A stretch of DNA of 64,000 nt. Source: an uncultured Ruminococcus sp. GTDB lineage: Bacteria > Bacillota > Clostridia > Oscillospirales > Ruminococcaceae. Shown here one piece after another: positions 1 through 6,899 of the stretch. The DNA is taken from the NCBI GenBank assembly GCA_947627275.1, contig CANQVK010000013.1:1-64000 (forward strand), written 5' to 3'. A model generated the notes under the pieces. It was not told the DNA's origin, did not search any database, and saw nothing but the letters and a program-made list of their open reading frames with translations. The position numbers and the translations under genes were made by a program. Each line of letters begins with the position of its first letter. Within the stretch, counting starts at the first letter, position 1.

Positions 1-99
1 GGTGTCCAGTGGACACCTCTGCGAAGCAGAAGCACCGACCGAGCCGACAGGCGAGACTCGAAGCCCTGCATAGCGTTCAAGCGCTCCGCAAAGGGTGAA

Positions 100-161
100 T
101 TTCCAAACAGTCCGCCGGACTGCTTGGAAAGAGGGAACGCCCTGCAAGAGAGGGCGTTCCC
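100..161. terminator. Two adjacent hairpins in the leading intergenic region
   Basis: A 15-bp imperfect stem (100-114 with 116-130) is followed by an 11-bp perfect stem, GGGAACGCCCT at 133-143 with AGGGCGTTCCC at 151-161, then TTATTAAAA. This looks like a rightward terminator for a gene left of the window. The second hairpin has nearly the same core as the one at 180-204 of the last kilobase (62180-62204). Positions 1-99 hold no gene I can support; they begin with a short palindrome, GGTGTCCA/TGGACACC, at 1-17. Confidence 0.55.
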
Positions 162-229
162 TTATTAAAAACACGATACTCCGTTGCTTTAATAAGAGAA
201 AAAGTAATCCTTAAGTTGTAGACAGTGTT

Positions 230-261
230 ACAAAAACAACTCCCCTGAGCATAAGGGGAGT
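230..261 (-). terminator. Terminator of degV
   Basis: Reading leftward after the degV stop, a 7-bp stem CTCCCCT/AGGGGAG (240-246 with 254-260) is followed by TTGTTTTTG. This is a standard rho-independent terminator. Confidence 0.75.
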
Positions 262-276
262 GAAATTAACGAAAAT

Positions 277-1149
277 TTATTTATTTTTTCTTCTTATCAG
301 CACAGCCACAAGGTCGGGACCTATATTTGAAGCGACTGCACAGCCTATCTTTGAAAACATTTCAGCCTTTCTTCCGACTCTCCTGAACATTTCCTTTTCG
401 ATCTCTTTGGCAAGAGTATCGTCCCTGCCGTGTATGATCAGATACGGCGTCTGAGGCGTCATGCGCTTTTCAACACAATCTACAAGCTTCGTTACAATAT
501 TTTTTTCACCGCGTATTTTTTCAACGGTAGTCGTCTTGTTATCGGCGAACTCGATTATCGGCTTAAGTCCCAGAAGCTCTCCGGCAAATGCGGCAGCAGC
601 GGAGATCCTGCCTGATTTTCTTGCATATTTAAGGTTATACGGGACGGCGTAAATTGCGCACACGTTGAACCAATCCTCAAGATAAGCCGCTATATCATCA
701 GCCTCTGCGCCTTTGCGTATCTTCTTCATTGCCTCCATGATAGGATAACCGTAGAAAACCGTATAGCACCGAGAGTCTATATTGAATATACGCACTTTTC
801 CTTCAGCTTCGGGATTATTTTCAAAGAAATCATTCTTTCCGATAATGGAATTGTTATAAGTTCCCGAACCTGCGCTGTTGATAGATACGCTTATAATATC
901 GGTATAGCCCTCGTCATAGAGCTTTTTATACGTCTCCTCAAAAATAGCCGGAATTATCTGCGAATGCTTGGGGATCTCGTCTGATTTAGCCATCATTTCG
1001 TAAAATTCGTCGGCTGACTTGTCAAAAGTCTCACGAAAAGTCTCGCCGCAGAAATTTATTTCAAACGGCAGAACAGTTATCCCTATTTCCTCGATCGTTT
1101 CCTTCGGAAGATCGCAGCAGCTATCGGTCACTATCATAATTTTAGACAT
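277..1149 (-). CDS. DegV family fatty-acid-binding protein
   Basis: This 290-residue protein is the usual DegV length. It opens with the family start MSKIMIVTDSCCDLPKE and carries the SINSAGSGTYNNS loop near residue 105, which in the family helps bind the fatty-acid carboxylate. DegV/FakB proteins hold a fatty acid for phosphorylation by the FakA kinase so that exogenous acids can enter phospholipids; no fakA is in the window. The start is supported by AAGGAG about 8 nt upstream. It is monocistronic with a terminator directly behind it. The family is firm; which fatty acid it binds is unknown. Confidence 0.9.
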   Translation of the reverse strand: MSKIMIVTDSCCDLPKETIEEIGITVLPFEINFCGETFRETFDKSADEFYEMMAKSDEIPKHSQIIPAIFEETYKKLYDEGYTDIISVSINSAGSGTYNNSIIGKNDFFENNPEAEGKVRIFNIDSRCYTVFYGYPIMEAMKKIRKGAEADDIAAYLEDWFNVCAIYAVPYNLKYARKSGRISAAAAFAGELLGLKPIIEFADNKTTTVEKIRGEKNIVTKLVDCVEKRMTPQTPYLIIHGRDDTLAKEIEKEMFRRVGRKAEMFSKIGCAVASNIGPDLVAVLIRRKNK

Positions 1150-1247
1150 AGTATCATCTCCTTTTTCTACTTTTGTACACTGTCTTCCTTAGCGGAGGAC
1201 TTTAGCTTATCGCACTGTCCCACACTTAAGTTGTGAATAGTGTCTTT

Positions 1248-1748
1248 TTATTGCCAAGTATACTCGGTCAGCTTTCCCTCGCGTGACAGGTCGGGGTAGT
1301 CCCATTGACGAAGCGTCTCGTACACAGCTATAGCGACGGAATTTGAAAGATTCAGACTTCTGAGTTCATTGCGCATTGGTATTCTAACGCAGCTATCGGG
1401 ATTTTCGTACAGCAGCTTCTCAGGAAGTCCCTTATCCTCTCTCCCGAAAATAAGATAGCTGTTATCGGGATATTTCGCATTACTGTGAACATGCCTGCCT
1501 TTTGTAGTAAAATAGAAAAAGTGACCGCCCTTATTTTTTTCAAAAAAATCGTCAAGACCGTCGTAATACGTAATATCCAGTTTATCCCAGTAGTCAAGTC
1601 CGGCGCGTTTCAAATGCTTGTCCGTAATTTCAAATCCGAAAGGACGGACAAGATGAAGTTTTGCTCCCGTAACGGCGCAGGTACGTGAAATATTGCCTGT
1701 ATTCTGCGGAATCTGCGGCTCAACAAGAACTATGTTAAGATAAGGCAT
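1248..1748 (-). CDS. trmL: tRNA (cytidine/uridine-34 2'-O)-methyltransferase
   Basis: This SpoU-class (SPOUT) methyltransferase of 166 residues has the normal TrmL/YibK size and lacks an extra RNA-binding domain. The three knot motifs are visible: VEPQIPQNTGNISRTCAV near residue 9, LIFGREDKGLPEKLL near residue 99, and IPMRNELRSLNLSNSVAIA near residue 123, which form the SAM-binding trefoil. It methylates the wobble-base ribose of tRNA-Leu. A GGAG stands upstream of the ATG. About 100 bp of non-coding DNA separates it from degV. Confidence 0.92.
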   Translation of the reverse strand: MPYLNIVLVEPQIPQNTGNISRTCAVTGAKLHLVRPFGFEITDKHLKRAGLDYWDKLDITYYDGLDDFFEKNKGGHFFYFTTKGRHVHSNAKYPDNSYLIFGREDKGLPEKLLYENPDSCVRIPMRNELRSLNLSNSVAIAVYETLRQWDYPDLSREGKLTEYTWQ

Positions 1749-1884
1749 TTTTTCTCCTCATGAATAAAAAATAATTTTTTTCAGAAAATATATTATGACC
1801 GTTTCAGATATATAGCCACTGTATGCAATTTTAGCGTGGTATAGTGGGTATACAACGGTTAAAATAATTGTCATGGAGTAAGAT

Positions 1885-2058
1885 ATGAATATAAAAGCTA
1901 TTACAACAGGCGTTACCGCAGGAGCAGCCGTAGGCTTCGCATGGTATGCCTTAGCGTCAACAGGAGCAAGAAAACGCCACAGCATCAAGAAAAACGCAGG
2001 CAAGACCCTTAAAGCCGCAGGAAATCTCCTCGAAGATATTACCTCTATAATCGGCTGA
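1885..2058 (+). CDS. Small membrane-associated hypothetical protein (57 aa)
   Basis: A 58-codon frame starts at an ATG preceded by GGAGTAAG and ends TGA. The N-terminus, MNIKAITTGVTAGAAVGFAW, forms one hydrophobic alanine/glycine-rich helix. It is followed by a basic stretch (STGARKRHSIKKNAGKTLKA) and an amphipathic tail. This resembles short YtxH-like proteins common in clostridia, for which I know no established function. A hairpin follows it. The opposite-strand 81-aa frame over the same bases has no such features, so I prefer this one. Confidence 0.6.
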   Translation: MNIKAITTGVTAGAAVGFAWYALASTGARKRHSIKKNAGKTLKAAGNLLEDITSIIG

Positions 2059-2070
2059 TATTAAATCGTT

Positions 2071-2106
2071 CGGAACGGTATGCAGTACAAAGTATTTACC
2101 GTTCCG
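2071..2106. terminator. Shared hairpin between convergent genes
   Basis: A 10-bp perfect stem, CGGAACGGTA (2071-2080) with TACCGTTCCG (2097-2106), lies between the small rightward ORF and the leftward ruvX. Flanking DNA is AT-rich but has no long T run, so it is probably a weak bidirectional terminator. Confidence 0.5.
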
Positions 2107-2112
2107 TACATA

Positions 2113-2538
2113 TTATTCGGACTTTTTGTTTTTTCTGAATCCTAAATAGCTTTCAAGAATTATCGTTGCCGCAACGGCGTCTACTACCGCCTTGCGCTTT
2201 TTTCCTCTTGTATTGGTAACGTTCATATAGTTATGGGCGGAAACAGTAGTACACCGCTCGTCCCAGAGTTCAACGGGACAGCCTGTAAGCTCTTTCAGTT
2301 TTTCCGCAAACAAACGGCATTTTTCGCACCGTTCTCCTATAGTGTTATTCATGTTTTTCGGATAACCCACAACTATCAGCTCGGCATGATGTTCTTTTGC
2401 GGCAGCCGCCGTTTTTTCAATACATTTATCAAAATCCTTTTCAGAGATCACGCCGACAGGACTTGCCATGAGTTCGCTTTTTCCGCAGACGGCAAGACCT
2501 GTACGAGAGTCCCCGAAATCAACAGACATAATTATCAT
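2113..2538 (-). CDS. ruvX: Pre-16S rRNA processing nuclease / Holliday junction resolvase-like YqgF
   Basis: This 141-residue RNase H-fold protein has the normal length. Acidic motifs are present in order: SVDFGDSRTGLAV near residue 5, VVGYPKNMN near 56, LWDERCTT near 92 and VVDAVAA near 117. The conserved aspartates and glutamate coordinate the metal. The family trims the 5' end of 16S rRNA precursors. It begins 6 nt after the pyrD stop and is the last gene of the pyrK-pyrD operon. A second ATG three codons in (2529) is equally possible as start. Confidence 0.9.
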   Translation of the reverse strand: MIIMSVDFGDSRTGLAVCGKSELMASPVGVISEKDFDKCIEKTAAAAKEHHAELIVVGYPKNMNNTIGERCEKCRLFAEKLKELTGCPVELWDERCTTVSAHNYMNVTNTRGKKRKAVVDAVAATIILESYLGFRKNKKSE

Positions 2539-2544
2539 ATCAGC

Positions 2545-3456
2545 TTACCACGGCTTGACGCTGCCGATAATATCGCAGACAGAAGCGATCCCCTTACTAT
2601 CGAGAAATTCGTTCATTTCCTCAACTATCCTTACAGGCGCATAGGGGTCGGTAAACAACGCAGCGCCGACCTGTACGGCGGACGCTCCAGCCATCATCAT
2701 TTCTACAGCGTCACGTCCCGAGGATACGCCGCCCATGCCTATTACGGGAATCTTGACCGCATTTGCTGTCTGCCATACCATGCGGACGGCTACGGGGAAA
2801 ACGGCAGGGCCGCTTAATCCTCCCACATTATTGCGCAGTATCGGTCTGCCGGTATTTATATCAATTCTCATGCCAAGAAGCGTATTTATCAGCGATACTG
2901 CGTCCGCGCCTGCCGCTTCGACAGATCTTGCAATATCGGCAATACTTGTAACATTAGGCGATAATTTTACGATAAGCGGTTTTTTTGTAGCTGCTCTGAC
3001 CCTTTTTGTGACCTCGGCAGCCATTTCGCAGCTTGTGCCAAACGCAGCTCCGCCCTGCCTGACATTGGGACAGGAAATATTAAGCTCTATCATATGAACT
3101 TCCGTATCGTCAAGCTTAGCCGCAGCTTCCGCGCATTCCTCTGGCGTTGAACCTGCAATATTAGCCAATATTACAACGTCCTTAGTCAGCAGATACGGAA
3201 GATCGACGTTGATAAAGTGATCTATCCCGGGATTCTGAAGTCCTACGGAATTAAGCATTCCGGCAGGAGTTTCAGCGATCCTCGGCGAAAGATTTCCCGT
3301 TCGCTTGTGAAGCGTAGTTCCTTTTGTTGCAATGCCGCCAAGCTTGTTGAGCGGAAACAATTCTTCGTATTCACGTCCATATCCGAATGCTCCGGACGCA
3401 GGGATAATGGGGTTTTTAAAATCAACGCCGCATATATTTACAGACATATCAGCCAT
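2545..3456 (-). CDS. pyrD: Dihydroorotate dehydrogenase B catalytic subunit
   Basis: This FMN-binding TIM barrel of about 303 residues oxidises dihydroorotate to orotate in pyrimidine synthesis. It shows the class 1B start NPIIPASGAFGYGREY, the catalytic-loop region LNISCPNVRQGG with the active-site cysteine that marks class 1, and the phosphate-binding IGMGGVSSGRDAVEMMMAGA. I chose ATG 3456 over an upstream TTG because GGAGGTG lies 8 nt before it. That ATG shares one base with the pyrK stop (TAATG), which implies translational coupling of the two subunits. Confidence 0.95.
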   Translation of the reverse strand: MADMSVNICGVDFKNPIIPASGAFGYGREYEELFPLNKLGGIATKGTTLHKRTGNLSPRIAETPAGMLNSVGLQNPGIDHFINVDLPYLLTKDVVILANIAGSTPEECAEAAAKLDDTEVHMIELNISCPNVRQGGAAFGTSCEMAAEVTKRVRAATKKPLIVKLSPNVTSIADIARSVEAAGADAVSLINTLLGMRIDINTGRPILRNNVGGLSGPAVFPVAVRMVWQTANAVKIPVIGMGGVSSGRDAVEMMMAGASAVQVGAALFTDPYAPVRIVEEMNEFLDSKGIASVCDIIGSVKPW

Positions 3457-4226
3457 TACCAAAGCACCTCCTCAGCATTGAATACGGGACCGTCCTTGCA
3501 TACATGCGCAAAATATTCTTCGTCATTCCGCACAGTACGACATGCGCAGCCGAGACATGCGCCTATTCCGCATGCCATACGTTCTTCAAGGGAAACCTCG
3601 CAGTAAATATTTTTTTTCTTGCAAATAGCTGCGATACTCTTAAGCATGGGCATTGGTCCGCAGGCGAAAACAGCGTCTACACCGCCATTTTCCGCCAACT
3701 CGGAGAATGGTTCGGTAACAAAGCCGTGAATGCCTGCCGAACCGTCGTCGGTGCATAGTATCGTATCAGCGCCGCTTTTTTTGAGATCCTCCTGAAGTAT
3801 AACAGCCGAGCTGTTCCGGAATCCGCATACGGCAACTGCTTTTTCTCCGTAGAACTGCGCAAGCGGCAGCATCGGAGGAGTTCCGATACCTCCGCCGACA
3901 AGAACGACCCTATTAAACTTCTGGTCAACCGTAAATCCATGACCGAGAGGCGCAAGCATGTCCACTGTATCTCCCTTATTGAGCCGTGCAATTTCCGCCG
4001 TTCCCTCTCCTCTTATCTCGAAAACGATGCGGAGCGTTCCTTTTTCCCTGTCGATACCGCAAATGGAAATAGGTCTGCGGAGTGTGAAGCTTCCTGTTCT
4101 TATATGGACGAACTGCCCGGGAACGGCAATTGCGGCAATCTCGGGACAGCTTATCTCAAAGCTGTAAATTTCCCGTGCTATAGCCGTTTTAGCCGTTATT
4201 AAATATTTTCCCTGTGTATATTTCAT
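3456..4226 (-). CDS. pyrK: Dihydroorotate dehydrogenase B electron-transfer subunit
   Basis: PyrK carries FAD and a 2Fe-2S cluster and passes electrons from dihydroorotate via PyrD to NAD+. The ferredoxin-reductase fold is seen as RRPISICGIDRE (FAD) and VLVGGGIGTPPMLPLA (nucleotide). The cluster cysteines lie in ERMACGIGACLGCACRT at about residues 219, 224 and 227, with the fourth in HVCKDGPVF near 243. Length, 256 residues, is normal. AAGGAG precedes the ATG. It sits 9 nt after the zinc-ribbon LRR gene, so the four genes are one transcript. Confidence 0.95.
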   Translation of the reverse strand: MKYTQGKYLITAKTAIAREIYSFEISCPEIAAIAVPGQFVHIRTGSFTLRRPISICGIDREKGTLRIVFEIRGEGTAEIARLNKGDTVDMLAPLGHGFTVDQKFNRVVLVGGGIGTPPMLPLAQFYGEKAVAVCGFRNSSAVILQEDLKKSGADTILCTDDGSAGIHGFVTEPFSELAENGGVDAVFACGPMPMLKSIAAICKKKNIYCEVSLEERMACGIGACLGCACRTVRNDEEYFAHVCKDGPVFNAEEVLW

Positions 4227-4235
4227 ATAAACTCC

Positions 4236-4988
4236 TTATTGTTCCTTTTTTGTGCCGCAGAGCTTGCATTTGCCGAACATGCCGAACTTACCGCCGCAAT
4301 TCGGACAAAGTCCCTGCGATTTCAAGTAAGCGGAAATACACTTGAAACGGTAAACATCAGACGCTTCATACGCCGTTCCTTTGAAATAAATGCTTTTTAC
4401 GCCGTTTTCAGACGCTTTTCTGCTTATTTCAAATGAGGGATTTGTATAATCATTCTCAGGTTCCCATGTAGTATAGCTGCTTTCAAATACTATTTCCTTC
4501 AATCCGCAGCACATGGCGTTATACATGATCTGCTCAACAGATGCTGGGATAGTTATTGATTTCAGACTGCCGCAGTCGGCGAAGGTCTTATATTTTATAT
4601 TTTTTATTTTATTGGGCAGGCGAACGTTTGAAAGAGAATCGCAGCCTTCAAAAGCGGAATCGCCGATTTCCGTAACAGTATCGGGAATATTAACGGTTTT
4701 TATACCCGTGTTTCCTTTAAATGCGCCCGAATCAATTTTCGTTATGTATTCGGGAATATCAATGTCCTCATCGTGTCCCGCATATTTTACAAGAATATCC
4801 TTATTGCAAAGGAAAATATCTCCCGTCAGAACAGGCGCCGCCTTTTCGGTTACCTTTTCCTCATCGTCATTTATAATATCAATTTTTTCTCCGCAATGTC
4901 CGCAATACCAGCTCTCAAGCCTTTTTTCCGCAAAAAGAAGCGCCTTGCACTTAGGGCAGACGATCTGGATGTAATCGTTAAGTTCCAT
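4236..4988 (-). CDS. BspA-like leucine-rich-repeat protein with two zinc ribbons
   Basis: The 250-residue protein has an N-terminal zinc ribbon (CPKCKALLFAEK with WYCGHCGEK, residues 11-35), then three or four BspA-type LRR_5 repeats (for example GIKTVNIPDTVTEIGDSAFEGC, residues 95-180), and a C-terminal ribbon (LCPNCGGKFGMFGKCKLCGT, near 224-246). There is no signal peptide, so it is probably cytoplasmic, unlike most BspA proteins, which are surface adhesins. The function is unknown. It is the first gene of the pyrimidine operon and has its own consensus promoter. Joint transcription with pyrK/pyrD could be incidental. Confidence 0.8.
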   Translation of the reverse strand: MELNDYIQIVCPKCKALLFAEKRLESWYCGHCGEKIDIINDDEEKVTEKAAPVLTGDIFLCNKDILVKYAGHDEDIDIPEYITKIDSGAFKGNTGIKTVNIPDTVTEIGDSAFEGCDSLSNVRLPNKIKNIKYKTFADCGSLKSITIPASVEQIMYNAMCCGLKEIVFESSYTTWEPENDYTNPSFEISRKASENGVKSIYFKGTAYEASDVYRFKCISAYLKSQGLCPNCGGKFGMFGKCKLCGTKKEQ

Positions 4989-5023
4989 GTCTTTTCAGTA
5001 CCTCCTGTGTATTTGATATTTAT

Positions 5024-5052
5024 ATTATATCATAATCAACTGAAAATTTCAA
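5024..5052 (-). promoter_or_regulatory. Sigma-A promoter of the LRR-pyrK-pyrD-ruvX operon
   Basis: On the minus strand TTGAAA (5047-5052) is separated by 17 nt from TATAAT (5024-5029), which also has the extended TG one base upstream. The gene's AGGAGGT follows about 20 nt downstream. Confidence 0.75.
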
Positions 5053-5090
5053 TATCCGCAAAGAAAATTATATTTTATACTTTATTTGCG

Positions 5091-5126
5091 CAAAAACAAG
5101 GGTACGGCAAAGTATGCCATACCCTT
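5091..5126 (-). terminator. Terminator of the GLUG dockerin gene
   Basis: On the minus strand a 12-bp stem (5115-5126 with 5098-5109, one G.T-type mismatch) with a 5-nt loop is followed by GTTTTTG. This is a clear rho-independent terminator. Confidence 0.8.
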
Positions 5127-5145
5127 AGAACCTTTTTAGTATTTG

Positions 5146-6726
5146 TCATTTTCCTTCAATTATCTCGGGTAGCTTGGTGATGACTTTAGCGTCCAGCTTT
5201 TGAATGGCAAGAGCATCGCTTGGGAGAACTCCGTCTCCGGGATCGCAGCAGTCGGCATTAGCCGCACCCTGCTCCGAAAGACCGTATTTATCGGGATTGC
5301 CGAGAGCCTGCAATATCGCCGTAGAATCGGCAATTGTCACCTGTTTGTCGCAGTTAGCATCGCCGAGGAGAGTTACCTTTATGTTCGCGCCTGTAGTGGG
5401 AGCAGTTGTGGGATTTGTAATAGTAGTAGTTGTTGTGGTTGTGGTTGTAGTTGTGGTGGTTGTAGTTGTTGTGGTGGTTGTTGGAACACTTACCTGTATT
5501 ATTGTATCTTCATCTTTGTAACCACATATTTTACCGAAAGAACCAGTATTGGTTTGACCAGTTCCTGAATTGGAACATCCATAAAATTCTGAATAATACG
5601 CACTGCCACATATACCGCCGACCCTATTTTCAACGATTGGTGGGAAATCATCGCCTTTATATGGGTTATATCTATAGCATTTTTTCAGCATATAGTAGGT
5701 GTTTCCGTATTCATTTGTGTATGAAAAGACCGTTTCATCTGTTTCATAAGTTATAGACGGAGTTTTTCCTGCTATTATTTTATTTGTGCAATTAATACTT
5801 CCCATATTCTGACAGGAATAAAAATCTGTACCTTGGGAATAACCGCATATACCGCCAACATATTGTTCTGAATCAACCCAATCGTTTTGCGGATAACACT
5901 CATAATAAATTTTTTTACTAAGAGGATCAAGGTTCACAACCTTACTTGTATAAACAACGGTTTTACTTTGGAGTGGAGTTGCGTTAGCTGTTATGGTTCC
6001 ATTTTGGGTACATTTAGTTATAGTAGCATTAGTTGATCGAGCGCATATTCCACCGATATACATTAGTGATTCTCTGTGGTCTGTTGAGCGGGTAATATTA
6101 ACAGAAGAAGTACATTTTTCGATTTTACCCGAAATCAGCTCACCACATATTCCTCCTATGTACACGTTTTCTGCTGAATAGTGCATGCCGCCTTGGGATT
6201 CAGGCGTATTGCTGATAATAGTACCGCTTACATTACAGCCTGATATAGTTCCTTTGCTTACATTTGCTACTATTCCTTTTGTTATTATTTGTTGTGATGG
6301 AATCTGAAAGCTTATGCTTGAATTGAAATCTATTTCTTTGATAGTTCCATAGTTCGTTTTTATAAATGGATGCTTCAATCCAGAAATAGAATGACCATTT
6401 CCTTCAATAGTACCTTCAAAAGTATTCATTGAGTCTATTGCAGATGTACCTCTGAAATCAATGTCGTTGAGCAGAAAAATAATCTTGTCTTTAAATGTGT
6501 TGTCGGATTTGTTTAATTCTACAAGTCCTGCAAGCTGAGATGCAGTACTTATCTCATATGTAGGCAAATCATCTGAATACCATGATGTATCAGAAGTTTC
6601 GTCCCATGTACTGCTGACTGCACTTGCTGTAATCACGGTATTGCTTGTCACGTTTTCGACAGACGGCAAAGCTCCGCCAACAACACAGCAGGCAAGAATG
6701 CCTACAACAATTTTCTTAACATTCAT
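5146..6726 (-). CDS. Secreted GLUG-repeat protein with type I dockerin
   Basis: The start is set at 6726 (MNVKKIVVG) because GGAGGG lies 8 nt upstream; the longer frame lacks this. The roughly 526-residue protein has a signal peptide, then a beta-helix-like region with GLUG-type repeats (YIGGICGELISGKIEKC, YIGGICARSTNATITKC, YVGGICGYSQGTDFYSC, RVGGICGSAYYSEFYGC). A linker of about 20 threonines follows, then a C-terminal dockerin (LGDANCDKQVTIADSTAIL). The dockerin would attach it to a scaffoldin. GLUG regions occur in adhesins and cell-surface proteins, so adhesion or substrate binding is plausible, but no catalytic motif is seen. The dockerin DNA is nearly identical to that of the neighbouring cellulase. 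Confidence 0.8.
   Translation of the reverse strand: MNVKKIVVGILACCVVGGALPSVENVTSNTVITASAVSSTWDETSDTSWYSDDLPTYEISTASQLAGLVELNKSDNTFKDKIIFLLNDIDFRGTSAIDSMNTFEGTIEGNGHSISGLKHPFIKTNYGTIKEIDFNSSISFQIPSQQIITKGIVANVSKGTISGCNVSGTIISNTPESQGGMHYSAENVYIGGICGELISGKIEKCTSSVNITRSTDHRESLMYIGGICARSTNATITKCTQNGTITANATPLQSKTVVYTSKVVNLDPLSKKIYYECYPQNDWVDSEQYVGGICGYSQGTDFYSCQNMGSINCTNKIIAGKTPSITYETDETVFSYTNEYGNTYYMLKKCYRYNPYKGDDFPPIVENRVGGICGSAYYSEFYGCSNSGTGQTNTGSFGKICGYKDEDTIIQVSVPTTTTTTTTTTTTTTTTTTTTITNPTTAPTTGANIKVTLLGDANCDKQVTIADSTAILQALGNPDKYGLSEQGAANADCCDPGDGVLPSDALAIQKLDAKVITKLPEIIEGK
5189..5328 (-). repeat. Dockerin-coding repeat, copy 1 (near-identical to 6943-7082)
   Basis: These 140 bp match 6943-7082 in the adjacent gene in the same orientation. 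By eye only two positions differ (5294 and 5299 region). Identity stops abruptly at both edges, as expected for gene conversion or a recent duplication of the dockerin module. Confidence 0.85.
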
Positions 6727-6757
6727 TATATAAACCCTCCATTTCAAAGTTTATATA

Positions 6758-6784
6758 ATTATAACAGTTTTTTTTTTTTGTCAA
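6758..6784 (-). promoter_or_regulatory. Promoter of the GLUG dockerin gene with a homopolymeric spacer
   Basis: On the minus strand TTGACA (6779-6784) and TATAAT (6758-6763) are perfect consensus boxes but only 15 nt apart. Eleven of the spacer bases continue the A run that starts in the -35 box (12 in total). The optimal spacing is 17, so gain or loss of A residues would change promoter strength. Confidence 0.65.
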
Positions 6785-6854
6785 GTAATATGCAAAAACT
6801 GCACAAAAAATCTGCATTATAGCTAAAACTTAGAAGTTATTGTTGAAAAAACTG

Positions 6855-6884
6855 TAAAAAAGCGAACCCCAAAGGATTCGCTTT
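6855..6884 (-). terminator. Terminator of the GH5 cellulase gene
   Basis: On the minus strand AAAGCGAA pairs with TTCGCTTT around a short loop and is followed by TTTTTAC, 16-45 nt after the cellulase stop. Confidence 0.75.
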
Positions 6885-6899
6885 CGTTATTATATCAAA

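Noticed and set aside
1..99. tRNA-like or rRNA-like sequence at the left edge
   Set aside because: The region is GC-rich with small palindromes, but no cloverleaf or conserved rRNA segment could be drawn.
1758..2003. 81-codon leftward frame after trmL
   Set aside because: The opposite strand carries a better small ORF with ribosome site, membrane helix and following hairpin.
2233..2817. 194-codon rightward frame over ruvX and pyrD
   Set aside because: It runs antisense across two conserved enzymes; no domain is recognised.
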